Positions 17,460-26,972 of a stretch of 64,000 nucleotides of DNA are shown here, piece after piece (within the stretch, counting starts at the first letter, position 1; every line of letters begins with the position of its first letter). This stretch comes from Acuticoccus sp. I52.16.1. Lineage in GTDB: Bacteria > Pseudomonadota > Alphaproteobacteria > Rhizobiales > Amorphaceae. Below the pieces are notes generated by a model. It was not told the origin of the DNA, ran no database searches, and saw nothing but the letters and a program-made list of their open reading frames with translations. The translations under genes were made by a program, and so were the position numbers. Location: contig NZ_CP094828.1 of assembly GCF_022865125.1 (NCBI RefSeq), forward strand, positions 4,085,219 through 4,149,218, given 5' to 3'.

Positions 17460-18974
17460 TCAGTGGCGCGCGACGGTGTCGAGGAAGCGGCTGATCGTCG
17501 ACTGCAGTTCGTCCGACACGGCGGTGACTTTGCGGGCGGTGTTCTCCACCGTGACGGCCGTCTCGGCGTTGCCGACGACGGTGGTCTCCAGTTGCTCGAT
17601 CCCGGTGACGGCGCGCTGGACGCTGCCGCGCGCGGCGGCGAACGCGGCCTCCAGCTCCCGACTGGCGGCGGTCTGGTCGGCGAGGGCCTCGCTGATCGCA
17701 CCGGCGTCGACGTCGACCGCGCGGGCGAGATCGTCGATCTTGCCGATCTCTGCGATGGCGCGCCGGGTGGAACCGGCGATCGCGTCGATCTTGGCGACGA
17801 TGGTCTCGGTCGCCTTGGCGCTCTGCTCGGCGAGGCCTTTCACTTCGGTGGCGACGACGGCGAAGCCTTTGCCCGCCTCGCCGGCGCGCGCGGCCTCGAT
17901 GGTGGCGTTGAGGGCGAGGAGGTTGGTCTTCTCGGCGACGGCACGGATGACGGCGACGAGCTCGTTCATCTCGCGCGCGCCGTCGGCGAGGACGGTCACC
18001 GCCTCGGCGCTCTGGGCGGTCTGAGAGAGGACGTCGTCGGCGCGTGAGGCGGTGCCGCGGGCACGTTCCTCGATACGGGCGGCGATGCTCTCCAGTGACC
18101 GCAGCGCCGTGGCGGCACGGTCGGTCACCTCCAGCACCTCGCCGGCGGCGCCTTTGACGTCGCCGACCTTGGTGCGCCCGTCGTCGGCGCACCGGCTGAC
18201 GAGCTCGGCGGTGGTGACCATGGTTGAGGTCTCGTGGGTGACCGCATCGACCGAGCGGGCGGCGTCGGCGCGGAAGCCGCCGATCAGCTCGGCGACGATG
18301 GCCTGGCGGCGGCGTTCGGCCTCGTGCTCGGCCTCCATGGTGCGCTCGACGTCGCGGGCGCGCTCCTCGGCGCGGCGTTCGGCGGACGCGGCGTCGACGA
18401 TGAGGGGCTCCATCATCCGCGCGACCGGCAGCAGCACCCCCGCCTCCAGGATCACGATGAAGGCGTGCAGGAGGACGCGCACGGTGTCGGTCCCGTCGGG
18501 AAAGACGCAGTGGGGGCTGACGAAATTGAGGATGACGTGGTGGAGCGCGATCTCGGCGACGACGGTCGGGAAGATGCGCCAGTCGCACCAGCCGGCGAGG
18601 ATCGCCAGCACGGCGAAGACGTAGAGGTGCAGGTCGATCTGGTAGCGCGTACCGGCGGCGGCGGCGATGATGGCGCCGGTCATGACGATGGCGCACGTGG
18701 AGATCGTCTGCCGGGCGCGGGGGCCGACGCCGCCGGTGACGATGGCGAGATGCGCGCAGCCGGCCGCGGCGAAGGCGATCGCCGTCAACAGGATGGTGAA
18801 GGCGGGCGACTGCTGCGACAGGAGGGCGATGGCGATCGCCACCGGCACGTTGGCCCACAGGAAGGCGACCAGCGCGCGGCCGAACTTGCGCCGCACCGGC
18901 AGCAGCGGATCCGGCGCGGACGCGGGCTGCGCCGTGCCGCCGGGGTCGATCGGATCGTCGACGAGCTCGAGCAT
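17460..18974 (-). CDS. Methyl-accepting chemotaxis protein with integral-membrane sensor
   Basis: A 504-residue chemoreceptor if started at ATG 18974; the frame extends upstream to 19031. Residues up to about 200 hold around six helices with short loops, including a conserved-looking [18 protein letters not shown] region, and there is no large periplasmic domain. A coiled coil follows, then the signalling domain with its hairpin tip near [35 protein letters not shown], which contacts CheA and CheW. Such receptors are thought to sense signals within or near the membrane. The ligand is unknown and no che gene is nearby. Confidence 0.88.
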   Translation of the reverse strand: MLELVDDPIDPGGTAQPASAPDPLLPVRRKFGRALVAFLWANVPVAIAIALLSQQSPAFTILLTAIAFAAAGCAHLAIVTGGVGPRARQTISTCAIVMTGAIIAAAAGTRYQIDLHLYVFAVLAILAGWCDWRIFPTVVAEIALHHVILNFVSPHCVFPDGTDTVRVLLHAFIVILEAGVLLPVARMMEPLIVDAASAERRAEERARDVERTMEAEHEAERRRQAIVAELIGGFRADAARSVDAVTHETSTMVTTAELVSRCADDGRTKVGDVKGAAGEVLEVTDRAATALRSLESIAARIEERARGTASRADDVLSQTAQSAEAVTVLADGAREMNELVAVIRAVAEKTNLLALNATIEAARAGEAGKGFAVVATEVKGLAEQSAKATETIVAKIDAIAGSTRRAIAEIGKIDDLARAVDVDAGAISEALADQTAASRELEAAFAAARGSVQRAVTGIEQLETTVVGNAETAVTVENTARKVTAVSDELQSTISRFLDTVARH

Positions 18975-19093
18975 GTTGCGCCCCCGGCCTCCCTCTCGGG
19001 CGAAGCCGTGCCTTGGACGTACGTCCGGCACGGAGGGCGCACTCTAGGCGGTGCGGCTGGGCTCGGTCTTGAGCGCCGGGCGGGCCACGGGCG

Positions 19094-19429
19094 TCAGCGC
19101 ACGCGCGTCATGGTGAAGGGCTGGCCGACGGAGGGCGCGCAGGAGAGCTGGCGCGTGGTGATCAAGGTGCACTCGGCGGTGCGGGCCTCGTTGGCGGCGA
19201 TCGAGGTCCAGTTGAGGCGTAGGCCCGCGCCGGTGCGCACGTAGCGCCCGTCGGCGACGACGGTCTCGCCGGTGCCGGTGAGGCGCGAGGTGAAGGCGCC
19301 GTTCTGGAAGGTGGCGATGAAGACGCCGTCGTCGGAGCCCCAGTTTCCGTCGATGGAGGAACCGCCGCTGCCGGTGACACAGCCAGCCAGCGATACGGCG
19401 AGCCCGCAGACGATCATCATGGCGCGCAT
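19094..19429 (-). CDS. Omp10-like outer-membrane lipoprotein
   Basis: A 111-residue lipoprotein. The N terminus MRAMMIVCGLAVSLAGC is a signal peptide with lipobox LAGC, so Cys17 would be lipidated. The mature part, from IDGNWGSDDGVFIATFQNG to CTLITTRQLSCAPSVGQPFTMTR, parallels the Brucella Omp10 pattern I recall (GSW...G, C...QL-C, G-x-FxxTR), including two cysteines spaced to form a disulfide. An AAAGGAG site precedes the ATG. Omp10 homologues are surface-exposed proteins of Rhizobiales. The assignment rests on pattern similarity rather than a search. Confidence 0.7.
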   Translation of the reverse strand: MRAMMIVCGLAVSLAGCVTGSGGSSIDGNWGSDDGVFIATFQNGAFTSRLTGTGETVVADGRYVRTGAGLRLNWTSIAANEARTAECTLITTRQLSCAPSVGQPFTMTRVR

Positions 19430-19702
19430 GTTCGGCTCCTTTCGAAAAGGCTCGCGGCTTGATCCGTTGAGGATGGGCCGAGATTGCAGGGCACCCCGGA
19501 CACGCGCAACACGGCGCGCCGCCCTCTACGGTGGACGAATGCGCAATCGCGGCGGCTTGCGACGTCTATGCAACGTTCTTCGCGGCGGCCGGCACGAGCG
19601 GGGGCGGCGAATCGTGGTAACGGACGCGCGCGGGCGTGGGGCCGGCGTCAGCGGGAGGCGGAGCATGGGCAGACCGGAGCGTGAGGCGGGGCGGGCGCGG
19701 GG

Positions 19703-20161
19703 ATGAGCGAGATCACCTTTCGCGATGCGACGGCCGCCGACGTCGCCACCATCGTCGCCATGCTGGCCGACGATACGCTCGGCGCCGGCCGCGAGACGGT
19801 GAGCGATCCGCCGCTGCCGGCCTACCTCGCCGCGTTCGAGGCGATCGCGGCCAACCCGCTCGACCACCTCGTGGTGGCGGTGGTGGACGCACGCGTGGTG
19901 GGCTGCGCGCAACTCACGGTGCTGAGTGGGATGAGCCGCCGAGGCGCGCGGCGCGGCCTGATCGAGGGCGTGCGTGTGTCGAGTGCGGTGCGCAGCGGCG
20001 GTGTGGGGCAGGCGCTGATCGAGCGGCTGATCGAGCTGGCGCGGGCGGAGGGTTGCGGCATGGTCCAGCTCACGTCCGACATGTCGCGCACGCGGGCGCA
20101 CCGGTTCTACGAGCGGCTCGGTTTCAAGGGCTCGCACCTGGGCATGAAGATGGAGCTTTGA
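19703..20161 (+). CDS. GNAT-family N-acetyltransferase
   Basis: A 152-residue acetyltransferase. The acetyl-CoA-binding region appears as IEGVRVSSAVRSGGVGQALIERLIELAR, and the typical C-terminal motif RTRAHRFYERLGFKGSHLGMKM follows. The signature R/Q-x-x-G-x-G/A is slightly altered (RSGGVG). The substrate is unknown. It follows a 273-base stretch (19430-19702) without a credible gene. Confidence 0.82.
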   Translation: MSEITFRDATAADVATIVAMLADDTLGAGRETVSDPPLPAYLAAFEAIAANPLDHLVVAVVDARVVGCAQLTVLSGMSRRGARRGLIEGVRVSSAVRSGGVGQALIERLIELARAEGCGMVQLTSDMSRTRAHRFYERLGFKGSHLGMKMEL

Positions 20162-20287
20162 GGCGCGGCCGGGCCGTGGCCGCCGCACAGACGGCACGTC
20201 GGTTGGTTCGGGATGGACCGAACCCTGGCCAGGCGCTATCGCACTAGCACGGCCGGGATCACCCGCTGCCCGAACGGAGACCGACCC

Positions 20288-21160
20288 GTGCCTGGACCCC
20301 ATCCCGCGCCGCTCGACCCGCCGTCTCATATCGCCGACATGGCGACCCGTTTCCGCGCCCTCCACGAGGATTTTCTGGTGGTGCCGAACCCGTGGGACGC
20401 GGGCAGCGCCAAACTGGTGGCGGAGGCCGGCTTCCAGGCGGTCGCCAGCTCGTCGGCCGCCTGCGCTTGGGGGCTGGGCAAGGCGGACGGGGCGATCGGG
20501 CGCAAGACCGCGATCGCGCATGCCGCCATGCTGAGCGAGGCGTCGGGCCTGCCGGTCAACGGCGACTTCGAGAGCGGCTACGGCGAGACGCCGGCGGAGG
20601 TGGCCGAGACCATCGAGCGGGCGATCGACGCCGGCGTCGCGGGCTGCTCGATCGAGGACCTGTCGCAGGGACGGCCGGAGCCGCTGTACGACCGGCATAT
20701 GGCGTGCCGGCGGCTCGAGGCAGCGCGCGACGTGATCGAACGGGCGGGGAGCGATTTCGTGCTGGCCGGGCGCTGCGAGGCGCTGGCGCCGTTCGGCAAG
20801 GACGGCCTCGCCGAGGCGCTGGCGCGCGTGCCGCTCTACGTCGCCGCCGGGGCGCATGTGATCTACGTGCCGTTCTTGACCGAGGCGGTGGAGGTGGAGG
20901 CGGTGGTCGCCGCGTCGGACGTTCCGGTGAGCGTGATCGCGGGGCTCGGCGGGGTGAGCGACGATCTCGCCGCGCTGCGCACGATGGGGGTGCGGCGCAT
21001 CACGCTGGGCTCGGGGCTCTACAAGCTGGCGATGGCGGGTTTCCTCGGCGCGGTCGACGCGCTGGCGCAGGGCCGCGTCGCCGTGGCCGGGGGCACGCCG
21101 GGGGCGCGGTTCAACGGCGCGTTTGCAGCCCGGCGACATGGCCCGGCGGCTGGAGCGTAG
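20288..21160 (+). CDS. Isocitrate lyase/phosphoenolpyruvate mutase superfamily protein
   Basis: A 290-residue TIM-barrel protein from a GTG at 20288; ATG 20339 is possible and GTG has a GGAGA upstream. The family elements are VVPNPWDAGSAKLVAEAGF, VNGDFESGYGETP (metal-binding Asp and Glu), and SIEDLSQGRPEPLYD. The usual catalytic KKCGH/KTCGH Cys loop of true isocitrate lyase is not present. This places it with the uncharacterised or oxaloacetate/PEP-mutase-like members acting on a C-C or P-C bond. The substrate is unknown. Confidence 0.82.
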   Translation: MPGPHPAPLDPPSHIADMATRFRALHEDFLVVPNPWDAGSAKLVAEAGFQAVASSSAACAWGLGKADGAIGRKTAIAHAAMLSEASGLPVNGDFESGYGETPAEVAETIERAIDAGVAGCSIEDLSQGRPEPLYDRHMACRRLEAARDVIERAGSDFVLAGRCEALAPFGKDGLAEALARVPLYVAAGAHVIYVPFLTEAVEVEAVVAASDVPVSVIAGLGGVSDDLAALRTMGVRRITLGSGLYKLAMAGFLGAVDALAQGRVAVAGGTPGARFNGAFAARRHGPAAGA

Positions 21161-21171
21161 GCGGGGCGGCG

Positions 21172-21528
21172 GTGGACGAGGCGGACCTTCAGGATCTCTT
21201 CGCCCCGTTCGGGCCGGTGACGGTGAACCGGATGTTCGGCGGCAAGGGCGTGTGGGCCGACGGGGTGATGATCGCCCTGGTGGCGTACGGCGAACTCTAC
21301 ATGAAGACCGATGCCGCCAACGCGCCGATGTTCGAAGGCGAGGCGCCGTTCAGCTTCCGCCGCGGCGAGAAGACGATCACCACGAATCTCGTCAAGCTGC
21401 CGGCGGCCTGCTTCGACGATGCGGACATGCTGGTGCGCTACGCGGCGTCGTCGCTGGAGGCGGCACGGCGCAGCGCGGCGAAGAAGCCACCCCGGCGCGC
21501 GCGGCGTGGCGTGCGAAAGGAGAGGTGA
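21172..21528 (+). CDS. TfoX/Sxy N-terminal domain protein
   Basis: A 118-residue protein consisting of one TfoX N-terminal domain (LFAPFGPVTVNRMFGGKGVWADG..., then LYMKTDAANAPMF and Y-A-x-x-SLEAARRSA) and a basic tail. Full-length TfoX/Sxy regulates competence in gammaproteobacteria; the isolated N-terminal form is common in alphaproteobacteria and its role is unproven. It starts at GTG 21172, a few bases after the preceding gene, and is followed three bases later by an acetyltransferase. The short spacing suggests a three-gene unit. Confidence 0.82.
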   Translation: MDEADLQDLFAPFGPVTVNRMFGGKGVWADGVMIALVAYGELYMKTDAANAPMFEGEAPFSFRRGEKTITTNLVKLPAACFDDADMLVRYAASSLEAARRSAAKKPPRRARRGVRKER

Positions 21529-21531
21529 GGC

Positions 21532-22017
21532 ATGCGGATCCGTGCGGTGCGCGAGGCGGATGCGCCCGCGGTGTGGGCGATCATCGGCCCGATCATCCGC
21601 GGCGGCGCGGAATACGCGCTGGAGCGGGACATGAGCGAGGCGGACGCCATCGCCTACTGGTACGGCGCCGACCGTGAGACCTATGTCGCCGAGGTCGACG
21701 GCGAGGTGCTGGGCACCTACTACATCCGGCCCAACCAGCCGGGCGGGGGCAGGCACGTCGCCAACTGCGGCTACGCGGTGTCGTCGGCGGCGCGCGGGCG
21801 TGGGATCGCGCGGGCGATGTGCGCGCACTCGCTGGTGCGGGCGCGTGAGGCGGGCTACCGGGCGATGCAGTTCAACTTCGTGATCGCCACCAACACGCGG
21901 GCGATCGCACTGTGGGAGGGGATGGGGTTCGCCACGCTCGCCCGCCTGCCGGGCGCCTTCGTGCATCCCGCCGAGGGCGAGGTGGACGCGTTGGTGATGT
22001 ACCAGCGGCTCGACTGA
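21532..22017 (+). CDS. GNAT-family N-acetyltransferase
   Basis: A 161-residue acetyltransferase. Acetyl-CoA contacts are expected at CGYAVSSAARGRGIARAMCAHS, whose RGRGIA loop is the standard motif A. The segment FNFVIATNTRAIALWEGMGF is motif B. AGGTGAGGC precedes the ATG, three bases after the TfoX-like gene. The substrate is unknown; relatives acetylate amino-acid-like amines or protein N termini. Confidence 0.85.
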   Translation: MRIRAVREADAPAVWAIIGPIIRGGAEYALERDMSEADAIAYWYGADRETYVAEVDGEVLGTYYIRPNQPGGGRHVANCGYAVSSAARGRGIARAMCAHSLVRAREAGYRAMQFNFVIATNTRAIALWEGMGFATLARLPGAFVHPAEGEVDALVMYQRLD

Positions 22018-22068
22018 GGGGCACCCGCAGCGAGACGGGGCGCCGCGCCGGTGGGACCGGGACAGCGG

Positions 22069-22099
22069 GGCAGGCGCCGGGTGTCAGCCGGCGCCTGCC
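22069..22099. terminator. Stem-loop at the convergent end of cobN
   Basis: Perfect 12-base arms (GGCAGGCGCCGG at 22069-22080, complement at 22088-22099) enclose a seven-base loop that contains the cobN stop codon. There is no T-run on either side, so it may be a bidirectional or Rho-assisted end, or an mRNA-stabilising hairpin. Confidence 0.5.
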
Positions 22100-25000
22100 A
22101 GCGTGGCGGCGGCGGCGTTGCTGCGCGGGTGCCATAGGCCGCGGGTGATCGCTTCGGCGAGGCGGGCGTTGAGGTCCGCCCAGGCGGCGGGGTTGTTGGC
22201 CCGCATGAAGGCGGCGGCCGCCTCGTCGGCCACGAAGGCGGCATAGGCCGCGTCGAAGTGGTGGTCCTTGACCGCGCCGGTGGTAGCGGCGAAGGCGAAC
22301 ATGTAGTCCACCGTCGCGGCGATCTCGAACGCGCCCTTGTAGCCGTGGCGCATGACGCCGGCGATCCACTTCGGATTGGTGACGCGGCCGCGCACGACGC
22401 GGGCGATCTCTTCCTCCAGCGTGCGCACGACCGGGCGCTCGGGGCGCGAATGGTCGTTGTGGTAGACTGCGGGGCGCTCGCCGCGCGCGCGGTGGACGGC
22501 CGCGGTGAGGCCGCCTTCGAACTGGTAGTAGTCGTCCGAATCGAGGAGGTCGTGCTCGCGATTGTCCTGGTTGTGCAGGACCGCGTCGACGGTGCCCAGG
22601 CGCTCGGCGAGGGCGGTGCGGTCGGCGGTGCCTTGCGCACGCGCGCCGTACGCGTAACCACCCCAGACGGTGAACGCTTCGGCGAGGTCGTCGCGCGTGT
22701 TCCAGCCGCCTTCGTCGACCAGCGCTTGCAGCCCCGCCCCGTAGGCGCCGGGCTTGGCGCCGAAGATGCGGTGCCCGGCCGACAGCGCGGCCTCGGCCTC
22801 GGGCGTGCCGGCGGCGACGAGGGCGCGGCACTCGGCCCGCATGCGCGGGGCGATCGGGTTCTCGGCGGGGTCCTCCTCCAGGGCTCCGATGGCGCGGACG
22901 GCACGGTCGAAGAGGGCGATCTGGTCGGGGAAGGCATCGCGGAAGAAGCCGGAGATGCGCAGCGTGACGTCGATCCGCGGGCGGCCGAGGACGGCGAGCG
23001 GCGTGATCTCGTAGCCCGTCACGCGGCGGGAGGCGGGATCCCAGACCGGCTTGGCGCCGATGAGGGCCATGGCCTGGGCGATGTCGTCGCCGCCGGTGCG
23101 CATGTTGGCGGTGCCCCAGCAGGACAGCGCGATCGAAGTCGGCCAGTCGCCGTGGTCCTGTAGATGACGGGTCAGGACGAGTTCGGCGGAGCGGCGGCCG
23201 ATCTCCCAGGCGGCCGGGGTGGGCACGGCACGGGTGTCGACGGAGTAGAAGTTGCGGCCGGTGGGCAGAACGTCCGGGCGGCCGCGGCTGGGGGCGCCGG
23301 AGGGGCCGGGCGCGACGAAGCGGCCGGCGAGGGCGGCGAGCGTCGCGGCGATCTCGCGCGGGCCGCAGGCGTCGACCGCGGGTGCGAGGCGGGTGTTGAT
23401 TTCGTGCAGCACGGCGTGGGTGGCGGTCCACCCGGCGGGGGCGGGCTCGCCCTCGATGAGGCGGGCGGCGCGGGCTTCCAGGCGCTCGATCGTGTCGCCC
23501 TCGGTGCGCCAGGGGGCGTCGCCGGTGAGGGCGGCGGGGCGCGGGCCCGTCCAGGGGGCGGACATCGTGCTGTCCAGCGGGTCGAACCCTGTGCCGTCGG
23601 CGAGGCGAAGGTCCGCGGCGAGGGCGCGCAGGAGCGAGGCGTCCTGCGGGCGCTCGCCGCGCGGGGGGCGGGCGAGTGCGACGAGGAGGTCGGTCCGGAG
23701 GTGTCCTTCGGGGGAGCGGCCGAAGACGTGCAGGCCGTCGCGGATCTGGAGTTCCTTCAGCTCGCACAGCCAGGCGTCGAGCCGTTCGAGGGCGGCGTCC
23801 TGGGCGAGGCCGGCGAGACCGATATCCTCGGCGAGGCCGCTCGCCTCGGAAAGGTCCAGGATCTCGCGGGCGAGATGGCGGGTGCGGCGCGGGTCCCCGC
23901 CGGAGGCGTCGTAATATTCGTCGACCAGGGCCTCCAGGTCGCGCATGGGGCCGTGGCTCTCGGCGCGGGTGAGCGGCGGGGTCAGATGGTCGACGATGAC
24001 GGCCTGGGTGCGGCGCTTGGCCTGCGCCCCCTCGCCGGGGTCGTTGACGATGAAGGGATAGATGTGCGGCAGCGGACCGAAGACGGCCTCGGGGAAGCAG
24101 GCCGCGGACAGGGCGAGGGCCTTGCCGGGCAGCCATTCGAGGTTGCCGTGCTTGCCCATGTGGACGAGCGCGTGCGCCTCCCGCCGCAGCGCCGCGTAGA
24201 AGGCGACGTAGCCGTGCGGCGGGACGAGGTCCGGCGCGTGGTAGGTCTCCTTCGGGTCGATGTTGTAGCCGCGCGCGGGCTGGATGCCGATGAGGACGCT
24301 GCCGAGCCGCATCAGCGGCAGGGCGAAGGCCCCGCCGTGGAAGAAGGGGTCGGCGTCCGGCGCGCCCCAGCGGGCGGTGATGGCGTCGCGGGCGGGCCCG
24401 GGCAAGGCGGCGAAGGCGGCGTCGTAGTCGGCGCGGGCGAGGGTGACCTCGGGCCGATTGTGCGGGTTGGCGTTGGTGGGACCGGCCTGCAGGCGCTCCA
24501 CCAGGGCGTTGCCGTCGGCCGGGAGGTCGCCGGTGGCATAGCCCTCGGCCTGCATTGCCTGGAGGAGGGCGAGGGTGCCGGCGGGCGTGTCGAGCCCGAC
24601 GCCGTTGGCGATGCGGCCGTCGCGGTTGGGATAGTTGGCGAGGACGATGGCGACGCGGCGCTCGGCGGGTGCGGCCGGGATGGTGGCCCAGCGGCGCGCC
24701 AGCTCGGCGACGAAGCGCACGCGGTCGGGTTCGGGCTCGGAACGGACGATGTCGCACTCGGTGCGGGCATCCCAGCGGGCGGCGGCCTTGAAGGCGATGG
24801 CGCGGGTGACGATGCGGCCGTCGACCTCGGGCAGGGCGACGTTCATGGCGAGGTCGCGGGCGGTGAGGCCCTGGTCGGCCTCGGCCCAGGTATCGCGGGT
24901 GGAGCCGGAGAGGATCGCCTGCAAGACGGGAGCGCCGGGTTCGTCGAGCACGGTGCCGCTGACCCCGCCGGGGGTGCCGGCGGCGAAGGCGGTGGCGTTG

Positions 25001-25788
25001 AGGACGACGGCCGGGGCCACGGCGGCGAAGGTGGCGCGAACGACGTCCTGGCTGGTGGCGTCCTTGAGACTGGCGGCGAAGAGGGGGAGCGGGTTGAGAC
25101 CCTCGGCCCGCAGCGCCGCGGCGAGCGCGTCGACGGGGGCGGTCTGGCTGCCTTGGACGAGGGCGCGGTAGAAGGTGAGCGCGGCGACGGGGGCGCCGGA
25201 CCGCCAGGTGGCGGCGAGCTCGTCCAGCGTGGCGATGCCGGTGCCGGGGAGCCAGACGCCGGCGGCGGGGAGCGGCTCGGGCGGACCGGGGCGCGGCGCG
25301 TCGGCGAGGATGGCGGCGGCGCGGGCGAGGAAGCGGGACGCGTTCTGGGCGCCGCCTTCCACGAGGTCGTGCCACAGGGCCGCCGCGTCGCCCTCGTCCA
25401 GGGTGGAGAGGGCGGCAAGTTCAGGGTCGGGGCGGGCATCGCCCGGCAGCGCGGCGAAGAGGATGCCGTGACGGTGGGCGGCGGCGGCCAGCGCGTCGAG
25501 CCCGTAGGGGAAGTAGGAGCGCCCGCCGAGAACGCGGGCGACGATGAGGCGCGCATGGCGGCCGGTGCGCTCGACCCACTGGTCGACGCTCATCGGGTGG
25601 GCGAGGCGCATCTGGTTGACAAGGCGCACGGTGGGAGCGTCCACGGGGCGTGCGGCCTGCGCGGCGGCCAGCGCCGCGAGCTCGGTATCGGCCGCCGACA
25701 GGACGCAGATGTCGGCCGGGGCCTGGCCGAGGTCGATCGCCTCGCCCTCGTCCGCGATGGTGCCGCGTTGCGCGAGGAGGAGGTGCAT
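22084..25788 (-). CDS. cobN: Cobaltochelatase subunit CobN
   Basis: A 1234-residue large subunit of the aerobic ATP-dependent cobaltochelatase CobNST, which inserts cobalt into hydrogenobyrinic acid a,c-diamide. Typical blocks are YPNRDGRIANGVGLDTPAG, HGNLEWLPGKALALS, IYPFIVNDPGEGAQAKRR, VLPTGRNFYSVD, WGTANMRTGGDDIAQAMAL, and HNQDNREHDLLDSDDYYQF near the C terminus. The frame extends upstream, but ATG 25788 lies within the cobW stop as ATGA, which fixes the start. CobS and CobT are not in the window. Cobalt delivery or metal homeostasis is probably supplied by CobW. Confidence 0.95.
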   Translation of the reverse strand: MHLLLAQRGTIADEGEAIDLGQAPADICVLSAADTELAALAAAQAARPVDAPTVRLVNQMRLAHPMSVDQWVERTGRHARLIVARVLGGRSYFPYGLDALAAAAHRHGILFAALPGDARPDPELAALSTLDEGDAAALWHDLVEGGAQNASRFLARAAAILADAPRPGPPEPLPAAGVWLPGTGIATLDELAATWRSGAPVAALTFYRALVQGSQTAPVDALAAALRAEGLNPLPLFAASLKDATSQDVVRATFAAVAPAVVLNATAFAAGTPGGVSGTVLDEPGAPVLQAILSGSTRDTWAEADQGLTARDLAMNVALPEVDGRIVTRAIAFKAAARWDARTECDIVRSEPEPDRVRFVAELARRWATIPAAPAERRVAIVLANYPNRDGRIANGVGLDTPAGTLALLQAMQAEGYATGDLPADGNALVERLQAGPTNANPHNRPEVTLARADYDAAFAALPGPARDAITARWGAPDADPFFHGGAFALPLMRLGSVLIGIQPARGYNIDPKETYHAPDLVPPHGYVAFYAALRREAHALVHMGKHGNLEWLPGKALALSAACFPEAVFGPLPHIYPFIVNDPGEGAQAKRRTQAVIVDHLTPPLTRAESHGPMRDLEALVDEYYDASGGDPRRTRHLAREILDLSEASGLAEDIGLAGLAQDAALERLDAWLCELKELQIRDGLHVFGRSPEGHLRTDLLVALARPPRGERPQDASLLRALAADLRLADGTGFDPLDSTMSAPWTGPRPAALTGDAPWRTEGDTIERLEARAARLIEGEPAPAGWTATHAVLHEINTRLAPAVDACGPREIAATLAALAGRFVAPGPSGAPSRGRPDVLPTGRNFYSVDTRAVPTPAAWEIGRRSAELVLTRHLQDHGDWPTSIALSCWGTANMRTGGDDIAQAMALIGAKPVWDPASRRVTGYEITPLAVLGRPRIDVTLRISGFFRDAFPDQIALFDRAVRAIGALEEDPAENPIAPRMRAECRALVAAGTPEAEAALSAGHRIFGAKPGAYGAGLQALVDEGGWNTRDDLAEAFTVWGGYAYGARAQGTADRTALAERLGTVDAVLHNQDNREHDLLDSDDYYQFEGGLTAAVHRARGERPAVYHNDHSRPERPVVRTLEEEIARVVRGRVTNPKWIAGVMRHGYKGAFEIAATVDYMFAFAATTGAVKDHHFDAAYAAFVADEAAAAFMRANNPAAWADLNARLAEAITRGLWHPRSNAAAATLAGAG

Positions 25789-26846
25789 CAGGCCGGGAGC
25801 GTCGCCCCGGTGGCGGCGGCGATCTGCGCGCGGATGGCGCCTTCGTCGACCCCGCTCTGGGCGATGACGACGAGGCGCGTCGCCCGCTCGCCGGGCTGCC
25901 ACAGGCGATCGTACCCGGTCGAGATGCGCCGGCCGACGCCCTGGACGACGAGCCGCATCGGCTTGCCGGGGACATCGACGAAGCCCTTCAGGCGCAGGAT
26001 ATCGTGGCGGGCGACGAGGTCGGTCACGGCGGTGACGAAGGCGTCCGGATCGTCGACTGCGGCGGCCTCGACCACGAAGGAGGTGAAGTCGTCGTGATCG
26101 TGCTCCTCGCCGTCCGCGTGCTCCAGCTCGTGGTGCGACTTGCGGGTGGCGATCAGCGTCTCGGTTGCGGCGCCGAGGCCGAGGAGGACATGCGCCGGGA
26201 GGCGGCCTTCGGGGGAAACCACGTGGCGTGCGGTGCTCGCGGCGGTGACGGTGGCCTTCACGCCGTCGAGCGCGGCGCGGTCCAGCGTCTCGACCTTGTT
26301 GAGGACGACGAGGTCGGCGGCGCGGAGCTGATCCTCGAACAGTTCCTCGAGGGGGGAGTCGTGGTCGAGCGAGGGGTCGGCCTGGCGCTGCGCGTCGACG
26401 GCGGCGGGATCGTGGGCGAAGAGGCCGGCCGCCGTGGCGGCGGCGTCGACCACGGTGACGACCCCGTCGACCGTGACGCGCTCGGTGATGCCGGGCCAGT
26501 TGAACGCCTGCACGAGGGGCTGCGGCAGGGCGAGACCGGACGTCTCGATGACGATGTGGTCGGGCTGCTCGGCGCGGTCCAGGAGGGCCGTCATGGTGGG
26601 GACGAAGTCGTCGGCGACGGTGCAGCAGATGCAGCCGTTGGTCAGCTCGATGACGTCGTCTTCGGTGCAGGTCTCGATGCCGCAGCCCTTGAGCACCTCA
26701 CCGTCGACGCCCAGGTCGCCGAATTCGTTGATGATGAGGGCGATGCGGCGGCCGCCGGCGTTCTCCAGGAGGTGGCGGATGAGCGTGGTCTTTCCGGCGC
26801 CGAGGAAGCCGGTGATGACGGTCGCGGGGATCTTCGCGGTACGCAA
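25788..26846 (-). CDS. cobW: Cobalamin biosynthesis G3E GTPase CobW
   Basis: A 352-residue metallochaperone-type GTPase. It has Walker A GFLGAGKTTL, the G3E metal motif CICC (GCICCTV), ETSGLALP and the base-recognition NKVE. A His/Asp/Glu-rich stretch around residues 215-235 (HHELEHADGEEHDHDD) could buffer metal. CobW proteins are believed to deliver cobalt to CobN. The start codon is TTG, read as CAA on the top strand, with AGGAGACGACCC directly upstream. The surrounding CCAGGAGAC also resembles the tail of a B12 box. The stop overlaps the cobN start. Confidence 0.94.
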   Translation of the reverse strand: MRTAKIPATVITGFLGAGKTTLIRHLLENAGGRRIALIINEFGDLGVDGEVLKGCGIETCTEDDVIELTNGCICCTVADDFVPTMTALLDRAEQPDHIVIETSGLALPQPLVQAFNWPGITERVTVDGVVTVVDAAATAAGLFAHDPAAVDAQRQADPSLDHDSPLEELFEDQLRAADLVVLNKVETLDRAALDGVKATVTAASTARHVVSPEGRLPAHVLLGLGAATETLIATRKSHHELEHADGEEHDHDDFTSFVVEAAAVDDPDAFVTAVTDLVARHDILRLKGFVDVPGKPMRLVVQGVGRRISTGYDRLWQPGERATRLVVIAQSGVDEGAIRAQIAAATGATLPA

Positions 26847-26926
26847 GGGTCGTCTCCTGGTTGGTCTCTGTCCTATCCCACGGCTGCGGGCCGTTGGGAA
26901 GGCGACCGGCTGGCGCGGGGGAGGAG

Positions 26927-26963
26927 GGGCCGGCGCCGCGAAACGTCGGTGCGGCGCCGGCCC
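26927..26963 (-). terminator. GC-rich stem-loop between echA-like gene and cobW
   Basis: Thirteen-base perfect arms (GGGCCGGCGCCGC and complement) enclose an 11-base loop, 10 bases after the enoyl-CoA hydratase stop on the reverse strand. A C-rich rather than T-rich tract follows, so it may be a weak terminator or a structured cobW leader. Confidence 0.45.
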
Positions 26964-26972
26964 GTGTGCGGC

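Noticed and set aside
19430-19702. Gene between the Omp10-like lipoprotein and the first acetyltransferase
   Set aside because: Open frames here are short, Arg-rich and without a plausible ribosome site or family pattern; treated as non-coding.
21872-25375. 1167-codon Arg-rich frame on the reverse strand
   Set aside because: It is another frame on the same strand as cobN, without domain signatures; cobN explains the sequence fully.
26780-26972. Full cobalamin riboswitch upstream of cobW
   Set aside because: Only a B12-box-like core is visible. The leader is too short, and the remaining conserved segments were not found on the proper strand.
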